64,000 nucleotides of DNA from Linnemannia hyalina. Lineage: Eukaryota > Mortierellomycota > Mortierellomycetes > Mortierellales > Mortierellaceae. Below the pieces are notes generated by a model that did no database searches, was not told the origin of the DNA, and worked only from the letters and a program-made list of their open reading frames with translations. A program made the translations under genes and the position numbers. This document shows, piece after piece, positions 11,805 through 23,947 of the stretch (position 1 is its first letter; every line of letters starts with the position of its first letter). The DNA lies in NCBI GenBank assembly GCA_019671135.1, contig JAHRHY010000009.1, forward strand, positions 124,001 to 188,000, written 5' to 3'.

Positions 11805-14800
11805 GGTGTGATGTGAAGGAGGGGTGTTGTAGCAAAGAAGGAGGTGTGAATGGAGTTGAGGCTGCTTTTAGTGCCTCATGTGCGTGTACTGTGTGGGTCG
11901 GTGTTTGTTGATTTTTTTTTCTTTTTTTTTCATTGAACTGGAACAAGCCACAACACGACTGTCGTTTTAATTCTTTCTACCTTTTGGTGGCAAAATCATT
12001 ACTTTGGCGCCGTCTAGGGACCTATGAAAAAATGGCTGACAATGGTCTCGACTTACCTATTCATATCTAACAAATAATGAAATAAAGTCAACAATGGTAA
12101 AGGAAAGAAGGGGGTTCCTGTATGATTGGCAACACAAGGTCGGATTCCCACAGAATAATGACGACTGGTCATTGGTCCCCACTCCAGGCTCGGATTTTCT
12201 TGTCTATTCCTGTTGTTTGTGTCTCTGTTTCTTTGTTGGTGTTGTGTTTGTTTGTGCACAAAGAAAAAAAGAAAAAGGGCTGAAGTGAGAAATGAGGGCG
12301 CGCGGCCAGGTGTGATGGATGGATGGAGTATGACCGTGAGAAGCGTGGGTGTGGAGTGATGGAGCAAACGAGTGAGGTGAGTGGACTGGATCGGCGGGTG
12401 GGCCATCTATCGTCATCGTCATCTTCTTCGGCACTAGTGACAAAGATCCTTTCCAGTTTCACACATCTGCCCGTTTATTATTTTTTGCCCTTGTGCGCAG
12501 GGGTACTTGACGACAGTATGTGTGTATGTGTGTGAGAGAGAAGGAAGAAAGTGGACAGGGGGACACTCGGAATTTTCCCAACCTCATTTCGCAGGCGAGA
12601 CCTGCAGCATGCATGGGAGAGAGGGGGAGGAATTGGTATAGAAATGTTATTCCCACGCCTGCATGCAGGTTAAGCGGGTTGGATGGGAGAGTCTTGAAGA
12701 GTCTAGAAGGATGCACTGTCGGTCGTGCAAGACTGCAAGGAAGTCAAAAAAAATGAAGGAAACAACATAAGCAAGCAAGCAACAATGCAGTTTTTTTTAT
12801 CTCATTCAACAAACAATAACAATCAACAACAACAAGCATAAGCGCATCGACTTTGGCCAAGTACCTTGCGTTTTGAACATGATATTAACACACTGACTCT
12901 ATTCGCCTACTTTCATTCTTTATCATTGAACGAGAGGTACACAAAGAAAACTCAGAGTATGCGCCATGTTTTTTATACGTCTACTTTCTCGGAATTAGTT
13001 TCGCGACGGTTTATGTCCGAAGTCAAAGAAAGAAAGGAAAAACGAAAAAGACTCATTCATTCACGCATCCGCCCCTCCGCCATTCCATCTCGAAAATGAT
13101 TGACCACTAGATTTCAACACCACTTCGACGTGACAAGTCGTAGTGCCATCTTTTTTCACGTTCACAAGGAAAGAAAGGGGGATGCAGAGGATAGGGGAGT
13201 GTTAATGCGGGTGAGCGGTCTGTCAGAGAGTGCGGGGTGAGTAACAACGAGAACGTTATCAGCTGTCAGCTGTCAGATAACCATCAAAAATATTATCGTC
13301 CAGAGTATATTATGACGACAACATCAACATCAACAAGGCAAGAGATGCTGAAAGATTGTCGACGGTCCTGCAACGGGACGGACAGAAGGAAAAGGGCCAG
13401 ACGAGGACGAGAGATAAGCAAATCTTCCCTTCCACGATATCCCTACACACGCAATCAACAAAGATGGAGAAGGAAGAAAATGGAGCCCGTCCGAAAATCC
13501 CTTATCCTCGGTGAAAGAGTTCAACTGCAACAACAATCTCGATGCCCAAATAGAACCAAACCGTCTGTCCAACTGTGGGGTAACGAGAGCACATTAACAT
13601 AAACAAGGAATCAAAGGTCGGATATCGATGTCGACATGGTTCAGTTAGACAAGATATTGATTTTTACTTCTCCGGATTTGTTTTGTCGAAAGAGAAAGTC
13701 GGGATCCGACAACCAACGAGCTGTTGTCCATGGACCGAACAACACGAATCCATGGTGATGAAAGGGATGCTGGGGCAAAAGAGGAAAATACAAAGGTGAG
13801 AGAGAGAGTGCGGGGAATTAAGCTGTTCATGGCCTCTTATGACAAAATGTGGGGAAGCGAAAAGGCAAATGGATGGTAAACCTACGTTGGGTCCCCTATG
13901 AAAAGAATAGAACGCCCCTGTAGAAAAAAAAAACGGGGTGGGGGTGGTGGCACTGAGCACAATTAACTCATGGGACTAATGCTTAGTGCTCGCCTTTTCC
14001 TTGTTCATGGTTCAATTATCTATCCTCCTTGAACCAGGGGAAAGGTTTAGAAGAAAGAAAAAAAGTGCGGGGAAAGGAAGAATGATAGACAACAAAGGCT
14101 CCAAGGAGAATGCTCTTCAGTCGATTGTCTCGACGGTTCTGTCTGTGTCTGGTCCAACTATCTAGCCCACACACGCTACCCACACCCACATAATCATCGA
14201 TTTACCCACCCACACAAACACACACACAACACAGATGCACACGTTCGTTTTTCTTCCTTCTTTGACCAAAACCATTATTCATTCGCTCACCTTTGGGCAC
14301 AGATATTTGTTTTGGGTGTCTCTCTCCAACTTCACACGATATCGGGACCATCGGAAAATCTAGGCTCAAAATGCCTCACGGTGGCCGAAAGGCAAACTTG
14401 ATTGTCCCATCGAGCATTGCTGCAGCACGCTTTTGTTCATTCTTTGCGGTCGTCTGAGCGTCAAGGAACATAATTCAATTCAAACCACAACAACGAAAAA
14501 GACCCATTCTTTTTTCTTCTTCGCTCCTGCAACATGACAGAGACCCGTTTCTTGTGTACATCAACAAAAGACCCACCACTGCGCCAGGAAGCAAAGGGAA
14601 TGAAAAGCGAAAACGAGTCGATTTATTCTCCTTGGTGATTGTTACCATTGAGCATGAGACAAAGAAACAGGAAGGACAAAGAGAAACCGACAGGACAAGA
14701 CAAGACAAGGCATGGCGAGGTGAACCCAATGACGGAACACAGCAGCGACAGTACCCTTGTTTTTCATCTGCATTTGGTCAGACAAACGCACACGCAACCC

Positions 14801-17774
14801 AATCATGTCATCGATCCCTCTCCCTCCTCCTCTTTTCACTTCCGCTTCCCTCCCTTTTCCCTGGACTCACTCAGTGTCACCAAGCCCTGCCTGTTTCGTT
14901 CCTTCTTTCGACTTCTGCGCATCTTTTTTTTTTTTTTGCGCTTGCTGAGCTTGTCCTTTATGTATCTAAGGTTGTTGCCCTCGTAAGTTTGCCATGAGGC
15001 CTTTTTTTTCATCAGCATCTTTTTCCCCGGCAAAACATGGCCCGCAAATTCCTAAAAAAACGAGTTTGCGCTGTTTAATTTTCGTTCCCCGGGGTTTGTG
15101 TTTATCGTCCATTTTTCTGTGTTCTAGAGATCTGGTTGGCCTGTCTGCCCAATGGCTGGAAGGCGGAGAGAAAGGGAGCAGCAAGGTTTTAGCTTTAAAG
15201 ATGTATAAACTCATTCATCTCATACCAGGGAGAGATGAGAAAAAGAGGGACAATTGAGTACAGAGAAGAGAGCGAGAGAGAGTGGAGTTGTGTGAGCAAG
15301 AGACAAATAGGCAGAACGAGAGAGAGAGAAAAAATCCAGCGAATGAAAAAACAGCGCATATCTTTGTTTTCATAGCAAGGAACACAACGAGAATAAGAGG
15401 TAACTGAAAAAAAAACCAGCCATGAGAGCAACATCTTTCACCACCATCATATCCAGCAATAACAACAGCTGCAGCGAATAGCATTGAAAGAAAAAAACGA
15501 GGGCAACCTTGCCCTTGTCCCTTGACCACTCTGGTTTCTGTGTGTACTACCATACACCTTTCATTCTTCTATTATCGTTTGCAATGGCTGTTTCTATGGT
15601 TGGAGCTGGTGGAAATTTTCGTTTGTTTGTTGGATGTGTGTGCGTGTATTGCGAGCTTGCGAAGCTGTTTTTCTGTTAATGTTCCTGCCCCATGAAAAAA
15701 AGATATTCAGGTACGATCAGTGATCAGTTTTGCCATGGTGTAAATTCATATACTGATCATCAGTACACTTGAACCATAATTGTGTGAGTTTCAGCCGCGT
15801 CTTTTTTTTCTTCTTTCGTCATTCGCGAATCGATAGCCATACAAGCTAGCCCCGGTAAAATGCTTCGTTTTTTTTTGATGATGATGATTATATTTTGTGG
15901 ACGACTTCGCGATACTCGTTTTTGTGAAATGCCTCTTTGTTGATTTGTTGATTTATTGTTTGTTGGGTGTGTGTGTTCTGTGTTCAGTGTTGACACTCTT
16001 CTATTGTGGTCCTCGGCTTTGCACTGTCGTCACCATCTCACGTTTTTTTGTTCTCGCTTACCCTGGGAGCGTCTCACCCTTAAAGATATCTCTGTTTAAA
16101 CCCGCAACGCACAACTCACAACACAACAAAACAAAGCATACCATCTGGAATCCTCAGAATCCCGATCCTCATATTTGCCACTTTCCCAGCTTTTGCTGAT
16201 CTAATTTGGTTTCACGTACCCGGGTTCCGTCCTAGATGTGTGTGTCTGTGTCTTGTTTTTCTTGATGGATTAGCGTCGTGTGTCGACCTAGCCGTGGACC
16301 GTGGCTGACCAAACAGACGTTCTTCTGGTTCTTCTTCTTCTGCTCCTCTCTGCCCAGCACAGGTGAGATGAAACGTGGTGTGGTGTCTGTGATGTTGTGT
16401 GATTTTATTTCCGATTTGTTTTTGTTTTTGTGTCCCGACCCTTCCACCTGGCAAAAAGGAAAAAAGAAAGACGGATCCCTTTCGTTCGTTCAGTCGTGCG
16501 GTCGTTTGGTCGTTTCGTTTGTGTCCGTTATTGTGAGTTTGTTGTTGTCGCACGCCATTTCGTAAGGTTCATGTTCCTCCCTCTCCTCAGGTTCATACAA
16601 TCTTGTTTCTAGCAGCAGCGCCTTGCCTGACTCAACTCTAACACCAGGTCATCAAGTCTCCCTTTTGTCTCCCACGCCATCTCCAACTCACTCTCCGCTC
16701 CACTTTCTTCTTCCAACGATCCCGCCCACTCTCACTCGACCCAACTCAAATGAAGAAAAGAAATAGGAATGAACCAGGGCCAGAACACGAAAAGAGTCAT
16801 AAACGAAACCTTCCATTGATTTTTGTGTCTCAGACCTTTTCGTCTCGATCGAAGTGCAATCATTTCTCAGTATCGGGGGAAACGAGAGACGGGCGGGACA
16901 ATGAAGGAAAGGAGATGAAGGGAGAACAAAGAGATCCTGCTGCCTACCTACCTCCCCGTTCCTTATTTAGGAACGTCCTTGCTTGCTTCCCTGTTCAATC
17001 TCAAATGAACACTTTTATTATTTTTTCTTTGTGCACGTCTGCCCCTGCTTGATCCTCATCACACTGATGAACCTTGCGATTGGATTATCTGTCCTCTTGT
17101 CTATGGTAGCCCAGAAAAAAAAACCCCCCCTCCTTTTATTTTTCAATCCCAGTCGCCTTTGATTTCTAAATGGCTACCGGGTTCATACCAATCAATAATG
17201 AACAGTAACCAGAACGACTGGGAAAGGTTGTTGATCAGGTGGTCCAGATGACGGTATCCATTGTAGGACAGACTAGTATAGCTTCGTTTTTTTTGTTCTG
17301 TGGGTGTGAGAAAAAAAGGGAAATGAACCTTGTTCATTATTGATCGGTGAGAGAGAGTGTGTCTAGGAAGAGGTACTGCAATAAAACATCCCATCCAACG
17401 AAAAGGAACCAGCTTCTTGGCCGTTTTGTTACACCCTTACCTTTTTTTATTTTCTTTTATTTGCCCTTTCTAACCCTTTTGATTAATAGACATGCACTCT
17501 TCCTTCGGCCTCTTTCTCGTCGTTTAACGAGAGAGCTGCCGTACTCCACTGTCCCACTATGCCCTTTCGTCATTAACCTCAGTTCGAAAAAGGGCCCTTT
17601 TGTCAAAAGGTATATAGCCTATGTCTACCTTGCAGGCATGCAGGCAAGAAGTCAAAAAGGTCGATTTGCCGATTACTGCGTTTTTCTTATTGTCTAGTTT
17701 GTTTCTCCCAAGCCCACCCGATCCTGTTTAGCGTTTTCTATGGAGACTTGGAGGAAGAGAGGACTGTGTGTATA

Positions 17775-17850
17775 ACATCATCATAACCATCATCATCATA
17801 ATCATCATAACCATCATCATCATAATCATCATAATTATCATAATCATCAT
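17775..17850. repeat. CAT/ATA trinucleotide-type repeat
   Basis: An imperfect array of CATCATCATAATCATCATAAC units inside the large gene-free region. It creates an artefactual Asp/Tyr-rich frame on the minus strand. Confidence 0.9.
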
Positions 17851-18240
17851 CGCTGTCGAGAAATAAAGCGATCATCTGCTTTTTTGGGCACAAGGAAGCA
17901 GAAGGAGTTCTAAATAACCATGTCGATGGATAAGCAGTTGTTGATGCTTGACGGTGCTGTCGAAGGTCAATGGTGAGGTGCATCTGTGCATTATGGCACA
18001 AGAAGCATGAAGAGGGCAACAGAAGGAGCAAGGAAAGAAAAAGAAAACAAACAAGCGGCAAAAGAAGGTTCGAAAGAGATGGGAGGGTTGAAAATGAATA
18101 ATGGCCACACATTGCCGATCGTGGAAAAAAACGACAATGTTATTCGTTGTTTGAGGGACAACATTTGTCCAATGGACCCCTGATCGTTGACTGTTGTATT
18201 ATCGTCATCGGAGGTCTTTTTTTGATATTGTCGACAATCG

Positions 18241-18263
18241 TTTTTTTTTTTTTTTTTTTTTTT
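18241..18263. repeat. T23 homopolymer
   Basis: Twenty-three consecutive T residues in the gene-free region upstream of PMA1. No adjoining 3'-end-like sequence or target-site duplication was seen that would mark a retroposed element. Confidence 0.95.
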
Positions 18264-20136
18264 GCTCACGCCTTGCAGAACCTGGCAGGGGGTCAAGAGG
18301 GCAAAAAAAAACCATGGTTGGTCGACTTGTAGCCCTTGCGTCGAGGAGAGACTCTCGAGCGTTCTTTTTGTCCACTGATGTCCTCATGTCCCACGCGATT
18401 CAGGAGAGCTCGCTGGTTTTGCCCTGGCGTGCATGGAAATCCACTCAAAGACAAAAACGAGATTACTCCCTGTTTCCAACTAAAATAAGAACCCTATTGT
18501 GAACGACAGTCGGAAGACGACGACACACACACCCCGGTAACAAATTCCGCCGTTGGGCCTCGGTATTGTGTTTCCTCCCTCGTTTGTGCACAAAGGAAAA
18601 AAAAGGGCGCAAAAATAACAATCGGACGACGCACTCTTGCAGTGTTCATTCGTTCATTCATTGTGGGATCATCACAACGCACTCTCTCGGACAAAAAGAA
18701 CGAGAAGAGACGGACCAACCACTCATCATAGGTCATTCACCCCTCTCACCCAATTATTATCAACCCGACCAGACCAGTGCCCATGCGAGCTCTTGTTAGT
18801 CTCTCTCACTCTCTAGCTCTCTCTGTGTGTATGTGTCTGTGTTTTTAATGCAGACTATTCGCATAGCGCTTGTCGCTCTCTTGCCTCTCTCTCGTCTTTT
18901 TGTCCATTCTTCGTCAGCAAGCAGCATCATTTGTTTTGTATCTAGTCGTATTATTCAATCGATCAGCGGCCGTTTCCCTATCTGTCTAATGCCTCTTCTT
19001 AATTCTTTTTTCCGTTCTGTGTGGTGTGAGAGAACCAGGTAATAACCTTGTCCGATATAAATGTGCGCAGGTCGAAATTGAGGAGAGAGAGAGAGCGGGT
19101 ATAGAGATTTACCCTTTTTTGTTTCGACCTGCACACACTCTCTCTCTGTCTCTATCTCAATGCACACACTGATCTTGAGGATAAAAACAACTATGAGCAA
19201 ACACAGACACTTGAGCAAAGTAAGCGCGAGTGAGAAAGACAGATATTTGAGCAAAAGCAGACGGCTGTGAGAAAGAGAGCGAAGGGGGGGTTTAGTGCAG
19301 GGAGAGGGGAGAGAGGTACTGGACACTGAAGAGAACAATCGTATGGGGGACCTGACTGGATGGATTAGAGCGGACATATAAAAGAGGTGACAGACTGGCA
19401 ACTTTAAAATAGTTTATATTAGTCTGTTGGCCTTATACTTTTCTTTCAAGAACCGGGCGAACCCAGACCCACTCAATTTCGTACCTAGTATTTTCGAGCG
19501 TGTACCTATTATCTCACTCCTACAAGGGCCAGGAACAAGAAAAATAAAAGCGTCGACAGACAGGATATGAACTGAGTTCCTGTCGGTGAATGAATAATAA
19601 GAAAGAGAAGGCAAGAAGACCATTCAGTCAGATCCAATTGGAGGAAGAAGGACAAAGGACGAAGGGCAAAGGATGAGGTGAAGAGAGAAAGAGAAAAAGA
19701 AACGGAGAGACGGCTCTCAATTCAAACAACTATTATTAAAATATTAGTGTTTACAAAGTCGCTTTTGTTTTTACCAGGGAGACAGGACAGACACTTATTT
19801 ACCCACCCACTCAGACTTTAGGCAAGGAAGGAAGGAAGGAAACAAGGAGGGGGATTGGGAGAATAAAGGAGAGAATAGAGTGAAAGGGCACAAGTCATTG
19901 AATTGAACCAGTGCTGTTGTTTATGCCTTTTCTTTTTTAAAGTACCTATTCCGATTGAGTCGACACAGAGACAACAAGTGGGCCAGGAACAAGGTCAACA
20001 ACAAAGGAAAAGGAGCGATAGCCCTCCCAGCAAGAACTTGCCCATCATCGCCATACAATATACAATATACGATGGACGGATGAGTCCTCTCAGTCTGTCT
20101 GTCCTTGAAATCTGTGTGTAATCTCGCTCATATATG

Positions 20137-20172
<36 letters not shown>

Positions 20173-20219
20173 CAGCAACAACGAGTTTGCCAGGGATCAA
20201 AAGTCATATAAAAGAACCA

Positions 20220-20455
20220 TCATCCATCCGCCCCCTTCATATTTTCTCTTTTCCTTTCCATCTTCGATATCGCCTTCCCTCTCGTTGTGTACCTATCCGC
20301 CACCCGTACCCTTCATCCTCTTATCATCCATCCTTCTCCCCTCCTTCCTCCTCCCCTCCCTCCTCTCCCCTCTACCCCCGCCCACCCTGTCTCCCTAAAC
20401 ACCCTTCCATCTCCCACCTGCGCTTTAACCAGCCAGTTCACAAGAACCACCAGCC
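20220..20455 (+). promoter_or_regulatory. CT-rich leader of the H+-ATPase gene
   Basis: A nearly continuous pyrimidine tract (about 20230-20400) precedes the start codon, which sits in the context CCAGCCATGT. CT blocks near transcription starts are known from strongly expressed fungal genes. The exact start site is not visible. Confidence 0.5.
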
Positions 20456-23400
20456 ATGTCTGAAAAGATCGAAGGTAATAATCCATTCTCCTATCTCCAC
20501 ACAATACAACCACAATCGCCTCACCACCACCAATTCCTCCTAGCCCACTTTCCACAATACAATCACACAGCACACTTTCCGACTCTCCAATCCCCAATCC
20601 TCCTGTTGGACTTTTTTGCTGCAATAGCAGTGGCAGGGTCGATCTCACACGAGCAGCAATTTCATCATCCCCAGGGGCACCACAGGAAACCCGTCAACAA
20701 CCAATCCTTGCTCCGTCACATCCCTTGTCCAGCCCTTATTGTTGTCAAAAAAAAGAACCTGTTTCCTAATCATGTATATTCTTATCCATGTCTATATCTT
20801 ACAGAACCCCAACAGAAGGGTGACCTCCAGGTCGAGGAAGCCGAGCACCACGAGCACGCCGACGAGATCTCCCCCGAGCTCGAGGCTCTCCTCAAGACCG
20901 ACCCTAAGCACGGTCTTACCACCGCTGAGGCTGCTGAGCGTCTCGCCCGCTTCGGCCCCAATGAGCTTGCTGAGGTCAAGCGCAACCCTTTTCTCAAGTT
21001 CTTGGGCTACTTCACCGGAGCCATCGCTTACCTGATCGAGGTCGCCTGTATTATCTCTGCCGTCGTCGAGGATTGGCTCGATTTCGGTATTATTCTTGCC
21101 CTTTTGATTGTCAACGCCTGTATCGGTTTCATTGAGGAGTCCAAGGCCGAGTCTGCCTTGGATGCCCTTCGCCAGACCCTTGCCTTGAAGACCCGCTGCT
21201 GGAGAGACGGCCACTTGGTCGAGCTCGATGTTGCCGTCTTGGTTCCCGGTGATATCATTGTCCTCCGTCTCGGTGACATTATCCCCGCCGATGGTCGTCT
21301 TCTCGGAATTGGTGCCACCGGTGAGGCCACCGAGGGTGATCTCTTGATTGACCAGTCTGCCTTGACCGGAGAGTCCCTCCCCGTCGCCAAGAACAAGGGC
21401 AAGACCGTCTACTCGTCCTCGATCGTCAAGCAGGGCCAGCAGATGGCTGTCGTTACCAAGACCGGTGGTGACACCTTCATCGGTCGCGCTGCCAACCTCA
21501 TCTCCATCACTACCGAGGAGGGTCACTTCCAGAAGATTATCAACCGCATCGGTAACTTCTTGATCCTCATTACCGTCGTCCTCGTCCTCATCATCATGAT
21601 CTACCAGCTCGTTCACTTCAAGGATGACCGCAGGGGCAAGTTCATGGTCGTCCTCGGACAGGTTCTCGTTCTCACTGTCGCTGCCATTCCCGTCGGTCTC
21701 CCCACCGTTATGTCCGTCACCATGGCCGTCGGTGCCAAGCAGCTCGCTGCCAAGAAGGTTATCGTCAAGCGTTTGACAGCCGTCGAGGAGATGGCCTCTG
21801 TCTCTGTTCTCTGCTCCGACAAGACCGGTACCTTGACCCTCAACGAGTTGACCTTCGATGAGCCCTACCTCTCCAACAACTACACCTCCGATGACATCCT
21901 CTTGTACTCCTACCTCGCCGCCGAGGCTGGTGCCAACGATCCCATTGAGTTCGCCGTCCGTACCGCTGCCGAGGCTCAGCTTGCCATTCTCCAGGGCCGC
22001 ACCCACAAGCACGAGGTTCCCGGCTTCAAGGTTACTTCTTTCTTGCCCTTCAACCCCTCGACCAAGCTCACTCAGGCCACCATCACCAACCTCACCACCA
22101 ACTCTACCTTCAAGGTCGCCAAGGGTGCCCCCCAGGTCATCATCAAGCTCGTTGGTGGTGATGATGATGCCGTCCGTGCTGTTAACTCTCTTGCCAAGCG
22201 TGGTCTCCGTGCCTTGGGTGTCGCCCGTACCGTTGAGGGTAACATGGACCAGTGGGAACTCATCGGTATGATCTCCTTGATTGACCCCCCTCGCCCTGAC
22301 TCTGCCGAGACCATCCGTCGCTGTAACGATATGGGTGTTGCCGTCAAGATGATTACCGGAGACCAGCTTATCATTGCCAAGGAGGTTGCCCACCGTCTCG
22401 GTATGCAGCGTGTCATGTTGGATGCTGGTCACTTGGTCGACCCTACCAAGTCCGAGGAGGAGGTTACCGAGCACGTCATCCGTGCCGATGGTTTCGCCCA
22501 CGTTATTCCCGAGCACAAGTACCGCGTCGTCGAGCTTCTCCAGAAGCGCGGCATCCTCGTCGGTATGACTGGTGATGGTGTCAACGATGCCCCCGCTCTC
22601 AAGAAGGCCAACGTCGGTATTGCCGTCCACGGATGCACTGATGCTGCCCGCTCTGCTGCCGATATTGTCTTGCTCGCCCCCGGTTTGTCGACCATTGTCG
22701 ATGGTTTGATGACCTCCCGTGCCATCTTCCAGCGTATGCGTTCCTATGCCCTCTACCGTATCACCTCGACCGTCCACTTCTTGATGTTCTTCTTCGTCGT
22801 TGTCATGGCCTATGACTGGTCCCTCCCCCCTCATTTGCTCATCTTGATTTGCATCTTGAACGATCTCGCCACCTTGGTCATTGCCGTCGATAACGCCCAG
22901 ATCTCCCAGCACCCCGACAAGTGGAGAATCGGTCAGTTGATCACCATGTCCATCGTCCTCGGAGCCCTCCTCTGCGCCTTGTCCTTTGCCCATTTCTTCA
23001 TCTTCTGGAAGGTCTACGGTTACGAGCCCTTGAACTCGCCCCACGGTAAAGATGTCACTGAGGCAATGAAGGTCCCCGCCGAGCTCCGCCAGCTCGAGTC
23101 GATCATGTACCTCCACATCTCGTCCGCTCCTCACTTCGTCATCTTCTCTACCCGTTTGACCGGCTACTTCTGGGAGAACCTTCCCTCGCCCATCTTCGCC
23201 ATCGTCATTATCGGTACCCAGATCATTGCCTTGTTGATGGTTATCTTCGGTGGTCTCACCCCCAAGGTCCCCGCTGGCCAGGCCATCGTCGTCTTGCTCA
23301 TCTCCTTCGTCTACTTCATCATGTTGGATGTTGTCAAGGTCCAGATCTTCAAGCACTGGTCGTTCAAGCTCACCGCCACCTTGGTCCCCACCGGTGTCCG

Positions 23401-23551
23401 CCGCACCAAGTTGGCCGAGCGCAACGCCGCTGATATCCAGCAGAAGCGTGTCTGGGAGTCCATTAACGAGGTCCGCAAGGTCGCCGTCATGACCGCTGTC
23501 GTCTCCTCTTTCGCGGAGAAGTCTGCTGTCGTTGAGGAGGAGACCAAGTAA
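20456..23551 (+). CDS. PMA1: Plasma-membrane H+-ATPase (P-type, P3A)
   Basis: Exon 1 is only 19 nt (20456-20474, MSEKIE plus one base). Exon 2 is 20805-23551, and together they give 921 residues, as usual for fungal Pma1. Visible motifs in order: actuator LTGES, phosphorylation motif CSDKTGTLTLNEL with Asp at residue 345, KGAPQ, DPPRPD, MITGDQ, and the hinge GMTGDGVNDAPALKKA. About ten membrane segments are present, including PVGLPTVMS and LMFFFVVVMAYDW. The enzyme pumps protons out of the cell at the cost of ATP. Codons are very biased towards C-ending triplets and AAG/GAG, unlike neighbouring genes, which fits very high expression. The short C-terminal tail, ending EEETK, corresponds to the autoinhibitory region. 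The 330-nt intron has a GTAATA donor and a TTACAG acceptor. Confidence 0.97.
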   Translation: MSEKIEGNNPFSYLHTIQPQSPHHHQFLLAHFPQYNHTAHFPTLQSPILLLDFFAAIAVAGSISHEQQFHHPQGHHRKPVNNQSLLRHIPCPALIVVKKKNLFPNHVYSYPCLYLTEPQQKGDLQVEEAEHHEHADEISPELEALLKTDPKHGLTTAEAAERLARFGPNELAEVKRNPFLKFLGYFTGAIAYLIEVACIISAVVEDWLDFGIILALLIVNACIGFIEESKAESALDALRQTLALKTRCWRDGHLVELDVAVLVPGDIIVLRLGDIIPADGRLLGIGATGEATEGDLLIDQSALTGESLPVAKNKGKTVYSSSIVKQGQQMAVVTKTGGDTFIGRAANLISITTEEGHFQKIINRIGNFLILITVVLVLIIMIYQLVHFKDDRRGKFMVVLGQVLVLTVAAIPVGLPTVMSVTMAVGAKQLAAKKVIVKRLTAVEEMASVSVLCSDKTGTLTLNELTFDEPYLSNNYTSDDILLYSYLAAEAGANDPIEFAVRTAAEAQLAILQGRTHKHEVPGFKVTSFLPFNPSTKLTQATITNLTTNSTFKVAKGAPQVIIKLVGGDDDAVRAVNSLAKRGLRALGVARTVEGNMDQWELIGMISLIDPPRPDSAETIRRCNDMGVAVKMITGDQLIIAKEVAHRLGMQRVMLDAGHLVDPTKSEEEVTEHVIRADGFAHVIPEHKYRVVELLQKRGILVGMTGDGVNDAPALKKANVGIAVHGCTDAARSAADIVLLAPGLSTIVDGLMTSRAIFQRMRSYALYRITSTVHFLMFFFVVVMAYDWSLPPHLLILICILNDLATLVIAVDNAQISQHPDKWRIGQLITMSIVLGALLCALSFAHFFIFWKVYGYEPLNSPHGKDVTEAMKVPAELRQLESIMYLHISSAPHFVIFSTRLTGYFWENLPSPIFAIVIIGTQIIALLMVIFGGLTPKVPAGQAIVVLLISFVYFIMLDVVKVQIFKHWSFKLTATLVPTGVRRTKLAERNAADIQQKRVWESINEVRKVAVMTAVVSSFAEKSAVVEEETK

Positions 23552-23947
23552 AGCCTGTCAATCCCCACCCCCCCTCTCCCCCCTCATCTGCACTTCAAAA
23601 ACCAGAATTATGTATATCTTCAACTCTTAATAAATAGAATATAATATCAAAAAAATTACTGCTATGCGATGGTGAACAAGGAGAGAGAAGGGACGTCTAG
23701 GGCAAATTGAGAGCAAGGAGTGTCATGTAAAAAAACTGGTTGTTGTTCGCTATCTCAATTTCTAAACGTGTGTTTGATTGTTGACAGATTTTGTGCTCAT
23801 GTGTGCTACCCTGAGTCAAGTGGAGGTGAGAGGAGATAGGATCTGATGTCAACAAAGGATATTACCGGGCGCAAGTGCGAAAAAAAACATGTCATTGCCA
23901 GAGAGCGGAAAGAGGACGAAAGGCGCAAGACAGAGAAGAAATCGATC
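23552..23947. other. Convergent 3' region between PMA1 and HOP2
   Basis: Beyond the PMA1 polyadenylation signal nothing coding is seen. This stretch holds the 3' UTRs of the two converging genes. Confidence 0.6.
23629..23634 (+). terminator. AATAAA polyadenylation signal of PMA1
   Basis: A canonical AATAAA lies 78 bases after the stop codon in an AT-rich stretch. Confidence 0.6.

Larger units (their letters stand above)
11805..20455. other. 8.65 kb stretch without a recognisable gene, upstream of PMA1
   Basis: Neither strand shows a frame with family resemblance, plausible codon use or a consistent exon chain. All frames are short and track local purine or pyrimidine skew. Contents include a T23 run at 18241-18263, a CAT/ATC repeat at 17775-17850, CT- and CA-rich patches, a CAA-rich stretch near 20139-20180 and many TGTGTG or GAGAGA stretches. 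I saw no tRNA B-box, 5S or U6-like sequence. The left end is the promoter side of UTP22 and the right end that of PMA1. A noncoding transcript or a long regulatory region is possible but not visible directly. Confidence 0.6.

Noticed and set aside
18060..18080. GGTTCGAAAG as a possible tRNA B box
   Set aside because: It does not end in the TCC/ATCC pattern, and no matching A box or acceptor stem was found around it.
17738..18112. 124-residue minus-strand frame with a signal-like start and an Asp/Tyr-rich tail
   Set aside because: The tail is the CAT repeat and the hydrophobic start comes from purine-rich plus-strand sequence; no homology or regulatory context.
11805..20455. Centromere or transposon interpretation of the gene-free region
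   Set aside because: No reverse transcriptase, transposase, terminal repeats or long tandem arrays are visible; base composition alone does not support either.
20792..23356. 854-residue open frame antisense to PMA1
   Set aside because: It mirrors the strongly C-ending codon use of PMA1; the product is repetitive Gly/Asp/Glu/Leu and matches no family.
20456..23551. Reading PMA1 as one 1031-residue frame
   Set aside because: The extra 110 residues are low-complexity and bounded by good GTAATA and TTACAG splice sites; removal gives the family-typical 921 residues.
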